Part shown: one piece after another, positions 55,224 through 63,685 of the stretch | How positions within the stretch are numbered: position 1 is the first letter of the stretch | Layout of the letters: each line of letters starts with the position of its first letter | Assembly: GCA_020639195.1 (NCBI GenBank) | Contig: JACKHB010000006.1 | Span: forward strand, 124,001-188,000 | Source of the DNA: Phycisphaeraceae bacterium | Lineage (GTDB): Bacteria; Planctomycetota; Phycisphaerae; Phycisphaerales; UBA1924 | Length of the DNA: 64,000 bases | Direction: 5' to 3' | The notes under the pieces: model-generated | Seen by the model: the letters and a program-made list of their open reading frames with translations, nothing else | The model's database searches: none | Told to the model about the DNA's origin: nothing | Position numbers and translations under genes: made by a program

Positions 55224-56405
55224 TTACCCGATGATCTCGGCTCCCGCCGCCGCACGGACCTCGGACCACTGACACTCGGTATCGAACGCCTCGCGGAAAC
55301 GGGACTGGACCGCCTCGACCACGCTGGGGACGGCCTCGCGCATGACCAGGGCGATGGCGCAGCCGCCGAACCCACCGCCGGTCATCCGGGCGCCAAAGCA
55401 GCCGGGGTGGACGCGGCAGGCGTCGACGATGGCGTCGAGTTCCGCGCACGAGACTCGGTAGCCGTCTCGAAGCGAGGCGTGCGAGAGGAGCATGAGCCGT
55501 CCAACCTCGGCGAGATTGCCGGTGGAGAGCGCCCCGGCGGCGGCGAGCGTGCGAGCGTTCTCGCTGGTCACGTGGCGGGCGCAGCGGAGCGGCTCCTCGT
55601 CGAGCAGGGAACACCTTTGCTCGATCAGGTCGAGCGTGGCGTCGCGGAGCGAGGCGATGCGCAGGGCCTTGGCGGCGGCGTGGCATGCTTTGCGGCGCCG
55701 GGCGTATTCGCCTGCGGCGAGCGCGTGGCGCACGCCCGTGTCGAAGACGAGCAGGGCGGCGCGCCCGGCGTCTGGCAGACGCACCGGATCGATTCGGAGC
55801 GAGCGGCAATCGATCAGAAGGCAGTGGCCCTCGATTCCTCGCAGGCTCGCGAGTTGATCCATGATTCCGCAGGGAACACCGGCGAATCGCTTCTCGGCGC
55901 GCTGGCAGAGCTTGGCGACGTCGTTGGAAGAGAGCCGCGCTCCGAGGATCGAGAGCACGCCGGTGGCGATGGAGACCTCGAGCGCGGCGGAGCTGGAGAG
56001 CCCGCCGCCGAGAGGGACGTCGCTTGAGAGCAGGACGTCGAAGCCCCGTGGCGGGAGGGCGAGCGTGTCGAGCGATTCGCGGATCACGCCGGCGACGTAA
56101 CGGGTCCAGTCTCCGGCGGGGGTGCCGGGCGCGGGGCCGCCGTTCCATTCTGCAAGGTCGATCTCCTTGGTCTTGTTGACGTTCAGCGACGAGATGACCG
56201 TGGGCTCGCCCTCGCCTCGTGCGCGGATGGCGGCCACACAGGCGCGATCGATCGCCAGCGGCAGGACGAAGCCGTCGTTGTAGTCGGTGTGCTCGCCGAT
56301 CAGGTTGACGCGCCCGGGGGCGCGGACCACCAGCGCGGGGGCTTCGCCGAATCGGGCGCGAAAGTCCGAGATCAGGGGGTGGGCTGCGGTCAAGAGTGCG
56401 GGCAT
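55224..56405 (-). CDS. galK: galactokinase
   Basis: A 393-residue GHMP kinase that phosphorylates galactose at C1. VVRAPGRVNLIGEHTDYNDGFVLP is the galactokinase signature, LLSSDVPLGGGLSSSAALEV the ATP-binding motif, CGIMDQLAS the catalytic Asp region and GARMTGGGFGGCAIAL the C-terminal GHMP motif. No galT or galE is nearby. It is last in a same-strand run from the ribosomal protein genes. Confidence 0.96.
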   Translation of the reverse strand: MPALLTAAHPLISDFRARFGEAPALVVRAPGRVNLIGEHTDYNDGFVLPLAIDRACVAAIRARGEGEPTVISSLNVNKTKEIDLAEWNGGPAPGTPAGDWTRYVAGVIRESLDTLALPPRGFDVLLSSDVPLGGGLSSSAALEVSIATGVLSILGARLSSNDVAKLCQRAEKRFAGVPCGIMDQLASLRGIEGHCLLIDCRSLRIDPVRLPDAGRAALLVFDTGVRHALAAGEYARRRKACHAAAKALRIASLRDATLDLIEQRCSLLDEEPLRCARHVTSENARTLAAAGALSTGNLAEVGRLMLLSHASLRDGYRVSCAELDAIVDACRVHPGCFGARMTGGGFGGCAIALVMREAVPSVVEAVQSRFREAFDTECQWSEVRAAAGAEIIG

Positions 56406-56438
56406 GCTCGGCGAGAGGATCGAAAACGAAGGAATGGA

Positions 56439-57272
56439 TTACCCGGCGGTCGCGGCAGGATGGGCCAATTGGTTGAGCGCCGTTCCGATCTGTATCAGCA
56501 GCCACAGCAGGAAATGGGACCCTGCCAGGACGGCGGTCTCATATTTCGGGAGGCGGAAGACTCCCCACAGCAGCCCGAAGTACGCCGCGGCGGCGAGGAC
56601 GAACTCGTCGATGCGGGACGGAATCGGGATATCGAGGTGCGATACGAATTCGAACGCACCGACGGGAACGAGGATTCGCGCGGCGGCAAGGCCCGGCTCG
56701 TTGAAGCCGCGTTGTGTGAGCCAGGCGGCGGCGATGACGGCGACCAGGCCAGTGCCGGTGTGCAGCAGGGTCTCGTAGAGCGTTGCGGCGGCGATCGCGG
56801 TGTGGTGCTCGCGCGCGAGTGAGACTGCCGCGAGGAGGGCGGCCAGCGCGAGCACCCCGCCGGCAATGAGCGCGACGCGGAGTCCCGGAAAGCCGGGTTG
56901 GACGAACCAGCGGGCGGGATCGCCCAGGACGGCCTCGGCTTCGCGCGACTTCTTCGGAAGGGGCTTTCCGGTGGCCTTGGCCATGGCCTCTTCCACCTCC
57001 GGATCGGCGGTGAGGTCGGCGTCTTCATCGAACTCTGAGAGGAGGCTCTCGGCGTCGATGTGGGCTTTGCCGGGGGGTGGGCGCGGGGGCACGTTGGCTG
57101 GCGTGATCGGACCGGAGGCGGGTCGGGCGACGGGGATTTCGGGCTCGGGCGCTGGGGTGTCGGGGTCCGCGCCCGGTTCTGATCCGGAGGCGGACGGTCG
57201 GCGGGCGGGCTGACCGGGGGACGTGGGCGGAGGAGGATCGGGCTCGACGTCGTAGGGATTGGGATCGCTCAC
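56439..57272 (-). CDS. membrane protein with Pro-rich N-terminus
   Basis: A 277-residue protein whose first ~100 residues are Pro/Glu-rich and disordered-looking, and whose C-terminal half has about five hydrophobic segments (LRVALIAGGVLALAALLAAV, LLHTGTGLVAVIAAAWL, FVLAAAAYFGLLWGVF, LAGSHFLLWLLIQIG). No family is recognised. The GTG start overlaps the M50 protease stop (GTGA), so the two are translationally coupled; a link to that protease is possible. Confidence 0.8.
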   Translation of the reverse strand: MSDPNPYDVEPDPPPPTSPGQPARRPSASGSEPGADPDTPAPEPEIPVARPASGPITPANVPPRPPPGKAHIDAESLLSEFDEDADLTADPEVEEAMAKATGKPLPKKSREAEAVLGDPARWFVQPGFPGLRVALIAGGVLALAALLAAVSLAREHHTAIAAATLYETLLHTGTGLVAVIAAAWLTQRGFNEPGLAAARILVPVGAFEFVSHLDIPIPSRIDEFVLAAAAYFGLLWGVFRLPKYETAVLAGSHFLLWLLIQIGTALNQLAHPAATAG

Positions 57273-57979
57273 CGGAGGCCACCTCCCATCGAGGGAAGAC
57301 CGAAGGCGACGAGGAGTTCATCGCGCGCCCAGATCGTGACGTCGACCGATGCGGGGACGATGACGCGCCCCGCGGCAAGGAAGACGATGAGGAACAGAAT
57401 CATGGCGACGGGCGCGCCGCTGGGCGAGCCGAAGAAGCGGGTGTACGCGGACGAGAAGCTTGCGACGATGCGCGAGCCGTCGAGGGGCGGGACGGGAAGG
57501 AGATTGAAGAGCATCAGCGCGATGTTGAGGAACGCGCCGAGCACGAGGAAGAGGTAGGCGTTCGTGGCGATGTGATCCGGGATGTTCCAACTGGTCCAAT
57601 GTCCACCGGAGAAACCGAGCCACACGACACACGCGAGCAGTGAGCAGATCGCGAGCGAGAGGTTCATGAGCGGGCCGGCGAGCGCAACGATCGCGTCGGC
57701 GTGGCGGCCCCTGAAGCGCGATGGATTGATGGGCATGGCGCCCCAGGCGATGCCGACGATGGCGAAGATCACCAGGCTGGGAATGCCCATGTGAACCACG
57801 GGATTGAGGGTCATGTGGCCGGAGAGGCGTGGCGTCTGGTCGCCGGCGCGGAGAGCGGCCCACCCGTGGGCCAGTTCGTGCAGGACGATGGACGCGATGA
57901 TCCAGAACGTCCATGAGACGAGGATGAGGGCGCCGTTGTCGAGACTGAGGACGTCTTGAACCCACCAGCCATTGTGCAT
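57269..57979 (-). CDS. M50-family (site-2-type) membrane metalloprotease
   Basis: A 236-residue intramembrane zinc protease. IIASIVLHELAHGWAA has the HExxH site (His34, Glu35, His38) in the first transmembrane helix, and MLFNLLPVPPLDGSRI carries the second metal ligand motif (NPxPxxDG type) near the C-terminus. It is compact and lacks PDZ domains, like small Rip/SpoIVFB-like proteins. The ATG at 57979 has GGGAGG upstream. It follows rplT by 68 bases. Confidence 0.92.
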   Translation of the reverse strand: MHNGWWVQDVLSLDNGALILVSWTFWIIASIVLHELAHGWAALRAGDQTPRLSGHMTLNPVVHMGIPSLVIFAIVGIAWGAMPINPSRFRGRHADAIVALAGPLMNLSLAICSLLACVVWLGFSGGHWTSWNIPDHIATNAYLFLVLGAFLNIALMLFNLLPVPPLDGSRIVASFSSAYTRFFGSPSGAPVAMILFLIVFLAAGRVIVPASVDVTIWARDELLVAFGLPSMGGGLR

Positions 57980-58047
57980 GCGTGCCTCCCGGCGCGGGAT
58001 TGTTTCGCGCGAGGGACGCCGGAGCGAGGGCGGGCGCCGAGTTCCGT

Positions 58048-58422
58048 CTATGCCGCGGCGGGAGTGGCGATGGCGTGCTGCCTGGCAAGGTCGACAAGCT
58101 GATCGAAGGCCTTGGGATCCTCGATGGCGACCTGAGAGAGCATTTTGCGGTTGAGATTGACGCCGGCGAGTTTGAGGCCGTTGATGAAGAGGCTGTAGCG
58201 CGTGCCCCGCATGCGGCAGGCGGCGGTGATGCGGGTGATCCACAGGGCGCGCATGTCGCGCTTGCGGAGGCGGCGATCGCGGAAGGCGAAGCGGCCGGCG
58301 CGCATGACGGCGATAACCGCGGCGTAGCGATGGCTGCTCTTGGAGCCGTAGTAGCCTCGGGCTTCGCGCATGAGGCGCTTGCGGGCCCAGTTTCTGACAG
58401 ATCCGTTGCGTGCGCGGGGCAT
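58048..58422 (-). CDS. rplT: 50S ribosomal protein L20
   Basis: A 124-residue ribosomal protein that binds 23S rRNA and can repress its own operon. RKRLMREARGYYGSKSSHRYAAVIAVMRAGRFAFRDRR (family block) and LWITRITAACRMRGTRYSLFINGLK are the conserved segments. GAAAGG precedes the ATG. The gene order rpmI-rplT is the common one, but infC, usually first, is absent here. Confidence 0.97.
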   Translation of the reverse strand: MPRARNGSVRNWARKRLMREARGYYGSKSSHRYAAVIAVMRAGRFAFRDRRLRKRDMRALWITRITAACRMRGTRYSLFINGLKLAGVNLNRKMLSQVAIEDPKAFDQLVDLARQHAIATPAAA

Positions 58423-58494
58423 GTCGATCCTTTCGTGCGTCCGGCGGGGCGGCGCGGTGGCCGTCTTTGGGCCCGACGGACAGTCACTTGTGGT

Positions 58495-58794
58495 TCAGTT
58501 CGTGGAGACCTGTGCCATGGCCTCTGCCTGGGCTGCGCGCCGCTGTTCGGGCGATGGATTGCTGCGCAGGGCCGAGCGGGGCTGAGTACGGCCGCGAAGG
58601 CGGCGGAAGAGCAGCTTCTCGAAGCGCTTGGCGTCGGGGTTGGCCATGTAGGGGTCCTTGCGGAGCTGGCGGAGTCGCTTGCCACTCTTGGATTGGCGGT
58701 AGTGGCCGAGATTGGCGGACTTGTGGCGCACCTTGCCCGTCTTGGAAATGCGGATGCGCTTGAGCGAGCCCTTGTGGAGTTTGTTCTTGGGCAT
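58495..58794 (-). CDS. rpmI: 50S ribosomal protein L35 with C-terminal extension
   Basis: A 99-residue protein; the family norm is about 65. MPKNKLHKGSLKRIRISKTGK and KSANLGHYRQSKSGKRLRQLRKD make up the L35 core, and residues about 68-99 are an added Arg- and Gln-rich tail (RRLRGRTQPRSALRSNPSP). The start at 58794 follows the L35 N-terminus exactly. No clear ribosome site is visible in front. Confidence 0.94.
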   Translation of the reverse strand: MPKNKLHKGSLKRIRISKTGKVRHKSANLGHYRQSKSGKRLRQLRKDPYMANPDAKRFEKLLFRRLRGRTQPRSALRSNPSPEQRRAAQAEAMAQVSTN

Positions 58795-59412
58795 GGCGTG
58801 GGTCTTTGGGCTGGAGACTCGAACACGGACCGACCGATCGCGGCCGGTTCCGAGCCGGTGAGGGTAGGCAGGGCGCTGGACGGCAGCAAGGTGCACACAG
58901 AGAGTGGCCGAGCGAGTGAGGAGGACTGGATGGGCCGGGGCGAGGGACCCGGGGCATCGGATTCCTGCCCAGCCGGCCGGGACAGCCAGCGTCCGGACCG
59001 GGATGGGGGGAACATCGCGAGGAGGATGGCGCGCTCAGCGCCGGAGAGCGGGATGGCGGGTGCGATGGGCATCTTTACCCGTGAACGGGTTCTTCGCCAG
59101 CGCGCGCGCGCCGGAGGGGTGTCGCGCGAATGCGTGCGCGCAAGTCGTTGGGGCGCATGGCGCAAGATTTTCTGCCGGAATCTCTGAGAATCTCAAAGGC
59201 AGGGGCGCCGGCGCGCGCGCATTCTGAAGCATGGGGGTCTGGGGAGTTGGTGACGTGCGTGCGCGGATCGTGCGAGGCTCCCGTTCCGAACGACAAGTTC
59301 TTGCAGGAGCACCGGTCGCCCCGGACGGCGATCCGTGGCGCCGGAGGAGTGCCCGCGGCACCCTGCCAAAGCGGTGGATGTGAGCGCGACGTTGTGTCGG
59401 GAGCGACGGACG
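58795..59412. other. 618-bp gap upstream of rpmI without a convincing gene
   Basis: Contains a perfect inverted repeat ACCCGT-GA-ACGGGT at 59077-59090 and runs of alternating GC. Translations on both strands look like GC-rich chance frames. It may hold the long leader of the ribosomal protein operon; infC is not here. Confidence 0.5.
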
Positions 59413-60648
59413 CTAGGGGCCCACGAACGCGTCTTCGGGCGCTTCGGGGATCTCCGTGCCGCGGATTGGATCGATGTGGCGGCGATCGGCGAGGCGCGCG
59501 ATGGCGCGTTCGATGGGACGCGGGAGCCAGATGTTGTCGCCGCCCTCGACCACCGGGGTGATCTCCCATTTGACCGAGCCGTCGGCCCGGAGGACCTGCT
59601 GACCGGTGCCGAGGTGGTTGGGGGAGTTCTCCAGGGGGTCGACGGGATTGCCGGCAAGGGCGCGGCGAACCACGGGGGAGCGATCGGTGAGGATGACGAC
59701 GCGATCGGGGCTGCCCCACGTGGGACGGGAGTGGCCGAAAAGGACGCGGAAACTGTAAGAGAGTTCGTCGATGCTGGCCCAGTCGGTGGCGGAATCGTCG
59801 GCGATGGCCGTGGGCGCAAGGCGGTTGCCGGCGCAGGCGAGGCGCTGGAGGCCCACGTACTTGTCGCGCGGCAGGACGTAGAGATTGGCGGAGTTGGACC
59901 GGGCGGGATCCTGGCCGACGTTCCACCACGGGAGGCCGGTTGCGCCGGCGGTGGCCATGGGCAGCGAGGAGTCGTTGGCGAGGGCGTAGCTGGAAAGGCC
60001 GAACGAGGCCGCCTGGAGGTTGGCCTGGCAGGTGGCCATGCGGGCCTGCTCACGAAGTGAGCTGAGCACGGGCATGATCAGCGAGAAGCCGATCAGGATG
60101 AGCGCGGCGATCGAGACCACATCAGCGAGGCGCACGCGGATTGAGCGCTGGCGGGAGAAGGAGAGCCGCTCTCCGGCCTGTTCGTCGAATCGGCGCAGGG
60201 TGTCGAGCGTGCGATCGCAGAGGTTTGTCGACGGAGCCGGGCAGGGAGTCCCGGCAATGAGATCGGCCAGAGTCGCGTGGCGGCGGGCACGGGCGCGCAG
60301 CGGCGAGGTTACGCGCTCGGGACGGAACTCGGCCAGCGCGAGCGCATCGAGCGCATCGGCATCGATCGGGCGGAGTGAGGCATCGATGGGAGCGCGGGCG
60401 GCCAGGACGCGGGCGAGGGTTCGGCTGGCGAGAGACTCGGGGACGGGCACGACCGGCAAATCGAGGAGCGAGAGGAGACTGCGGAGTTGTCGGGTCGAGG
60501 CGGAGTCGGTGTCGGGCGAGGCGGAGTCGGTGTCGGGCGAGGCGGAGTCGGTGTCGGGCGAGGCGTCGATCAGGAGCGCATCGACCGCTGCACGGTCGAG
60601 ATCGCCGAGCGCGGGGAAGGGGTCTGGACTCTGCGGTGGGGTCGGCAT
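59413..60648 (-). CDS. prepilin-like (DUF1559-type) membrane protein downstream of an ECF sigma factor
   Basis: A 411-residue protein. Residues about 1-170 are Ala/Asp-rich, with three SPDTDSA repeats near residue 32. A hydrophobic helix (VSIAALILIGFSLIMPVL) leads into SSLREQARMATCQANLQAASFGLSSYA, the amphipathic layout of type II/IV prepilin-like planctomycete proteins, then a globular end with a GTGQQVLRADGSVKW strand. The membrane helix is internal rather than N-terminal, so the N-terminal part would be cytoplasmic, perhaps an anti-sigma-like region. It starts 10 bases after the ECF factor stop. Confidence 0.72.
   Translation of the reverse strand: MPTPPQSPDPFPALGDLDRAAVDALLIDASPDTDSASPDTDSASPDTDSASTRQLRSLLSLLDLPVVPVPESLASRTLARVLAARAPIDASLRPIDADALDALALAEFRPERVTSPLRARARRHATLADLIAGTPCPAPSTNLCDRTLDTLRRFDEQAGERLSFSRQRSIRVRLADVVSIAALILIGFSLIMPVLSSLREQARMATCQANLQAASFGLSSYALANDSSLPMATAGATGLPWWNVGQDPARSNSANLYVLPRDKYVGLQRLACAGNRLAPTAIADDSATDWASIDELSYSFRVLFGHSRPTWGSPDRVVILTDRSPVVRRALAGNPVDPLENSPNHLGTGQQVLRADGSVKWEITPVVEGGDNIWLPRPIERAIARLADRRHIDPIRGTEIPEAPEDAFVGP
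60497..60559. repeat. in-frame 21-bp tandem repeat, three copies
   Basis: Three identical 21-bp units (GAGGCGGAGTCGGTGTCGGGC, 60497-60517, 60518-60538, 60539-60559) code for SPDTDSA in the prepilin-like protein. It is a candidate length-variable tract. Confidence 0.9.
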
Positions 60649-60658
60649 GCGAGGGCGG

Positions 60659-61273
60659 CTACTCCGTGGGTGGCGGGACGGATCCATCCTTGTTTGTCAG
60701 CTCCCATGCGCGGGCGAAGGAGGCGACGGCGGCATGGAGTCGGGACTTGACCGTGCCGAGGGGGATCTCAAGGTCCTCGGCGAGCTGCGCGTACGAGAGG
60801 CGCTGGAAGTAGGCGAGGAGCAGGATCTCTCGCAGCAGTGGTGTCATGCGGTCGAGCGCCCTCTGGACCTGCGCCTCAAGTTCCTCCCGATTCATGCCGG
60901 AATCGGGTCCGGGAACATCGATCTCCATGAGGTCGATGAACCGGGCCCCGCCCTCTTCGCTGGATGCGATGGGGGCGGAGAGCTCGAGGGCGGGCCTCCG
61001 TCCCTTCTTACGCAGGGAGTCGCGCGCTTTGTTCGCCGCGATCGTGAACAACCAGGGGCGGAATCTGCGAGTGGCGTCAAAGGTGTCGGCTGAGATGTGA
61101 ATCTGGAGAAAGGCGTCCTGGAACACGTCCTCGGCGGTGGCGCGGTCGCCGGTGAGGCGGTAGAGGAAGCGAAAGAGGTCGTCCTGATGGCGTTCGATGA
61201 GGACGCGGAGCGACTCCGGGTCGCCGGCGCGATAGTGCTCGAAGAGCCGCTCATCCGAGATCTGATCGGTCAC
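60659..61273 (-). CDS. ECF-family sigma factor
   Basis: A 204-residue extracytoplasmic-function sigma factor. Region 2 is DDLFRFLYRLTGDRATAEDVFQDAFLQIH with FRPWLFTIAANKARD, region 4 LREILLLAYFQRLSYAQLAEDLEIPLGTVKSRLH. The GTG at 61273 has CGGAGCAACC upstream. Its partner is probably the membrane protein encoded next on the same strand; no zinc-type anti-sigma motif is visible there. Confidence 0.94.
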   Translation of the reverse strand: MTDQISDERLFEHYRAGDPESLRVLIERHQDDLFRFLYRLTGDRATAEDVFQDAFLQIHISADTFDATRRFRPWLFTIAANKARDSLRKKGRRPALELSAPIASSEEGGARFIDLMEIDVPGPDSGMNREELEAQVQRALDRMTPLLREILLLAYFQRLSYAQLAEDLEIPLGTVKSRLHAAVASFARAWELTNKDGSVPPPTE

Positions 61274-61315
61274 GGTTGCTCCGGGCGGGTGGCCGGGTCT
61301 CCCAGCGAGTACGCG

Positions 61316-61648
61316 TTACGGCCGGTATCGTTCGGCATCGAGGAGTTGCACCACGTTTGCCCGGGTCCGAGAGAAACTGACACCCTCCCGTGATCCGAAC
61401 AGACGGATGCCCTCGGCGCGGAGGGTGGGTGCCGCGGTGCGTTCGTAGCGATGGAGGTCTTCGATCGAGTCGAAGACGTATCGAGTCTCGATGGTGTTTG
61501 GCGGCTCGAGGTGCTGGAGGATGAGCGCGGAGGCGGCTCCGGCGGCGAGGACGGCCTGGATGTGGCCGTCGCTGAGCCATCTCAGGTAATTGGTGGTCGT
61601 GGGCTGGTCCGGGAGCGTGGCGAGGACGGAATAGTGGACCCGTGCCAT
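61316..61648 (-). CDS. DUF4286-family protein
   Basis: A 110-residue protein with VHYSVLATLP at the start, WLSDGHIQAVLAAGAASALI and YVFDSIEDLHRYERTAAPTLRAEGIRLFG, the pattern of the DUF4286 dimeric alpha+beta family of unknown function. TAGCCT lies 7 nt before the ATG at 61648. It sits between two ECF modules, 42 bases upstream of the first. Confidence 0.8.
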   Translation of the reverse strand: MARVHYSVLATLPDQPTTTNYLRWLSDGHIQAVLAAGAASALILQHLEPPNTIETRYVFDSIEDLHRYERTAAPTLRAEGIRLFGSREGVSFSRTRANVVQLLDAERYRP

Positions 61649-61655
61649 GGCCCAG

Positions 61656-61661
61656 AGGCTA
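61656..61661 (-). promoter_or_regulatory. -10-like hexamer TAGCCT, 7 nt before the DUF4286 gene
   Basis: TAGCCT on the minus strand, seven bases before the ATG at 61648, with no ribosome site. Confidence 0.45.
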
Positions 61662-61707
61662 GCCTCGCGGCAATAGTCGGGTGGTGTGTTCGTTCGGCAC
61701 CTGAACG

Positions 61708-62307
61708 ATGAGGGCGGCATTGACGACTTCGCGGGACGCACCGGGAAACGAGGGCGGCGTTGACGCGTCGCTACTCGAGGCGGCGGCGCGGGGGGACGCC
61801 GGTGCGTGGCGGACGCTGGTAGGCAGCTACGCGCACCGGGTGTTTGCGTTGGCGCGGAGCCGGATGCACGACGACGATCGTGCGGAAGAGATCACGCAGT
61901 CGGTGTTCGTGACGGTGGCGACGAAGCTGCGGGACGGGGGGTATTCGGAGCGCGGGCGGTTCGAGTCGTGGCTGTTCCGGGTCGCGATGAACCGGATCCG
62001 GGATGAGGCGAGGCGCGAGCGGCGTCAGGCGTCGCCAGTGGCGCCCGAGAGCCTTCGCGGCGTGGAGGCGAGAGAGCCGGAGGAATCGCCGTACGGGGAT
62101 GTGGCGTTTCGGGCGCTTCGCGAGGCGCTGTCGCAGTTGGGAGAGGCGGATCGGGAGGTCATCCACCTCCGGCATCAGGCCGGGATGAGTTTCAAGGAGA
62201 TTGCCGAACTGCTGGGTGAGCCTCTGGGGACGCTGTTGGCGCGGCATCACCGGGCGCTTCGGAAGCTCAAGGCGATCATGGGATCGAGACGGGAAGCACT
62301 GCCATGA
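61708..62307 (+). CDS. ECF-family sigma factor
   Basis: A 199-residue sigma factor. Region 2 is VFALARSRMHDDDRAEEITQSVFVTVA with FESWLFRVAMNRIRDEARR, region 4 LGEADREVIHLRHQAGMSFKEIAELLGEPLGTLLARHHRALRKL (conserved helix-turn-helix). It overlaps the next gene by 4 bases (ATGA). The three genes 61708-63682 form one coupled unit: sigma factor, membrane protein, exported coiled coil. Confidence 0.94.
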   Translation: MRAALTTSRDAPGNEGGVDASLLEAAARGDAGAWRTLVGSYAHRVFALARSRMHDDDRAEEITQSVFVTVATKLRDGGYSERGRFESWLFRVAMNRIRDEARRERRQASPVAPESLRGVEAREPEESPYGDVAFRALREALSQLGEADREVIHLRHQAGMSFKEIAELLGEPLGTLLARHHRALRKLKAIMGSRREALP

Positions 62308-62795
62308 CACACGACAACATTCGACACGATGACACGTGCCCCGAGATTGAGGCGGCGCTGGCCGAAATGGCAAGGCGCGATCTCGACGCGTTCGATCCGG
62401 CGCTTGTGGATCGCATCTGTCTGCGCACCCAGGGGCTGTTGGCGGGCGGGGCCGATCAATCGGCGGAGCGGCCGATGATTGTCGGCAGGATTCATCGGGC
62501 GACTCGCTGGCTGGCGCTCGCGGCGGTGGTGGTGCTGACCTTGACCGTCGGGATTCTGGTCTCAAACGCGACACGCTCGCGCACGACTCTGCCGACGGGC
62601 GCGGATCGGCCGGTCGAGGTGCTCGCGGCGTCGCTGGAGCGTGATATCGACGGCGTGCTGTCGATGGATGGATTGTGGTCCAGCGGGCTGGGAGACCGCA
62701 TCGACGTTCTGTACGCAGAGACGGCATTGATCGACGACGGCGTGGGGGTGGAGTGGCTGGACGAGCAAGTGCTGGGCACCGGAGGCTCGCTGTGA
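62304..62795 (+). CDS. putative membrane anti-sigma factor
   Basis: A 163-residue protein with a helical, acidic N-terminus (CPEIEAALAEMARRDLDAFD), one transmembrane segment (WLALAAVVVLTLTVGILVS) and an exported Asp-rich end. This topology and its coupling to the ECF factor suit an anti-sigma factor; the zinc motif HxxxCxxC is absent, so I cannot be sure. Position: second gene of the unit. Confidence 0.7.
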   Translation: MTHDNIRHDDTCPEIEAALAEMARRDLDAFDPALVDRICLRTQGLLAGGADQSAERPMIVGRIHRATRWLALAAVVVLTLTVGILVSNATRSRTTLPTGADRPVEVLAASLERDIDGVLSMDGLWSSGLGDRIDVLYAETALIDDGVGVEWLDEQVLGTGGSL

Positions 62796-63682
62796 TCCGA
62801 TCGGGAGCGGTGGTTCTGATGGGCGTGGTGGGCGCGGGGCTGGCGCTGGGGGCATTTGCGCAACCCGGCGATCGGTCGCTCCCGCCGCCGCCTTTGGAAG
62901 AGCCCGATGAGGCTTCGATCCGTGCCAACATCGTGCGGCGGCTGGAGTTCGCGCGGCGCCGGATGGAGGCATTGCAGCGGGAGGAGGCTCGCCTGAACGA
63001 GGCGATCGCGCGGCTGGACCGGGGCGATTCGCCGCAGGATGTGATGGGCAGCGTGCGGGAGGCTCCGGGCCGTTTTGATGGGGAGCGCCGCGGGAACGAC
63101 GATCCGCTTCGCGGTCCGGATCGCGGGGGACCGGGGGGGGACCGTGAGCGGGGAGGCGAGCGGCCAAGCCCGGAAAGACTGCTCGCGGCGCTGGCGGAGG
63201 TGGCACCCGACCTTGGCCGACGGCTGGAGGCGCTTCGCGCGCAGAGCCCGGAGCAGGCGGATCGGCTGCTCGGACGCCTGGGGCCCCGGTTGTATCAGAT
63301 CCTGGATCTTCGATCTCGTGACCCGGATCTGGCGGGGCTCAAAGTGCAAGAACTTCAGGCGATGCACGGGCTCTGGCTTGCTTCCATGGCGATGCGCGAG
63401 GCGCGCGCCGCCGAGCCTGTCGATGCGGCGGCCGAGGCGAGCGCGAAGGAGCGGATGCGCGCGGCGATCGAGCAGTCGTTCGACGTGAACCTGGCGATCC
63501 AGCGCCATGATCTCGCCCGGTTTACCGAGCGTCTGGAGGAGCTTCACGAGGAAATCGCAAGGCGACAGGCGCAACGCGAGCAGATCGTGGAGCAGCAGTT
63601 CGAGATGCTGACACGGCCGGGCGCTCCCGAGGGAGGCGCGGAGCGGGACGGACGCGGGCGACCGGATCGGCGCGGGGGCTGA
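62792..63682 (+). CDS. exported coiled-coil protein of the ECF unit
   Basis: A 296-residue protein with a signal peptide (SGAVVLMGVVGAGLALGAFAQP) and long helices (RRLEFARRRMEALQREEARLNEAIARL; FTERLEELHEEIARRQAQREQIVEQQFE), resembling periplasmic chaperone- or sensor-type helical proteins. A Gly/Arg/Asp-rich tract interrupts the middle. The GTG start overlaps the previous stop and has GGAGG upstream. It may sense the exported signal for the sigma factor; this is inferred from gene order only. Confidence 0.7.
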   Translation: MIRSGAVVLMGVVGAGLALGAFAQPGDRSLPPPPLEEPDEASIRANIVRRLEFARRRMEALQREEARLNEAIARLDRGDSPQDVMGSVREAPGRFDGERRGNDDPLRGPDRGGPGGDRERGGERPSPERLLAALAEVAPDLGRRLEALRAQSPEQADRLLGRLGPRLYQILDLRSRDPDLAGLKVQELQAMHGLWLASMAMREARAAEPVDAAAEASAKERMRAAIEQSFDVNLAIQRHDLARFTERLEELHEEIARRQAQREQIVEQQFEMLTRPGAPEGGAERDGRGRPDRRGG

Positions 63683-63685
63683 TTG

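Noticed and set aside
59035..59361. Minus-strand frame in the rpmI upstream gap
   Set aside because: Ala/Pro/Arg-rich composition and no similarity; no ribosome binding site.
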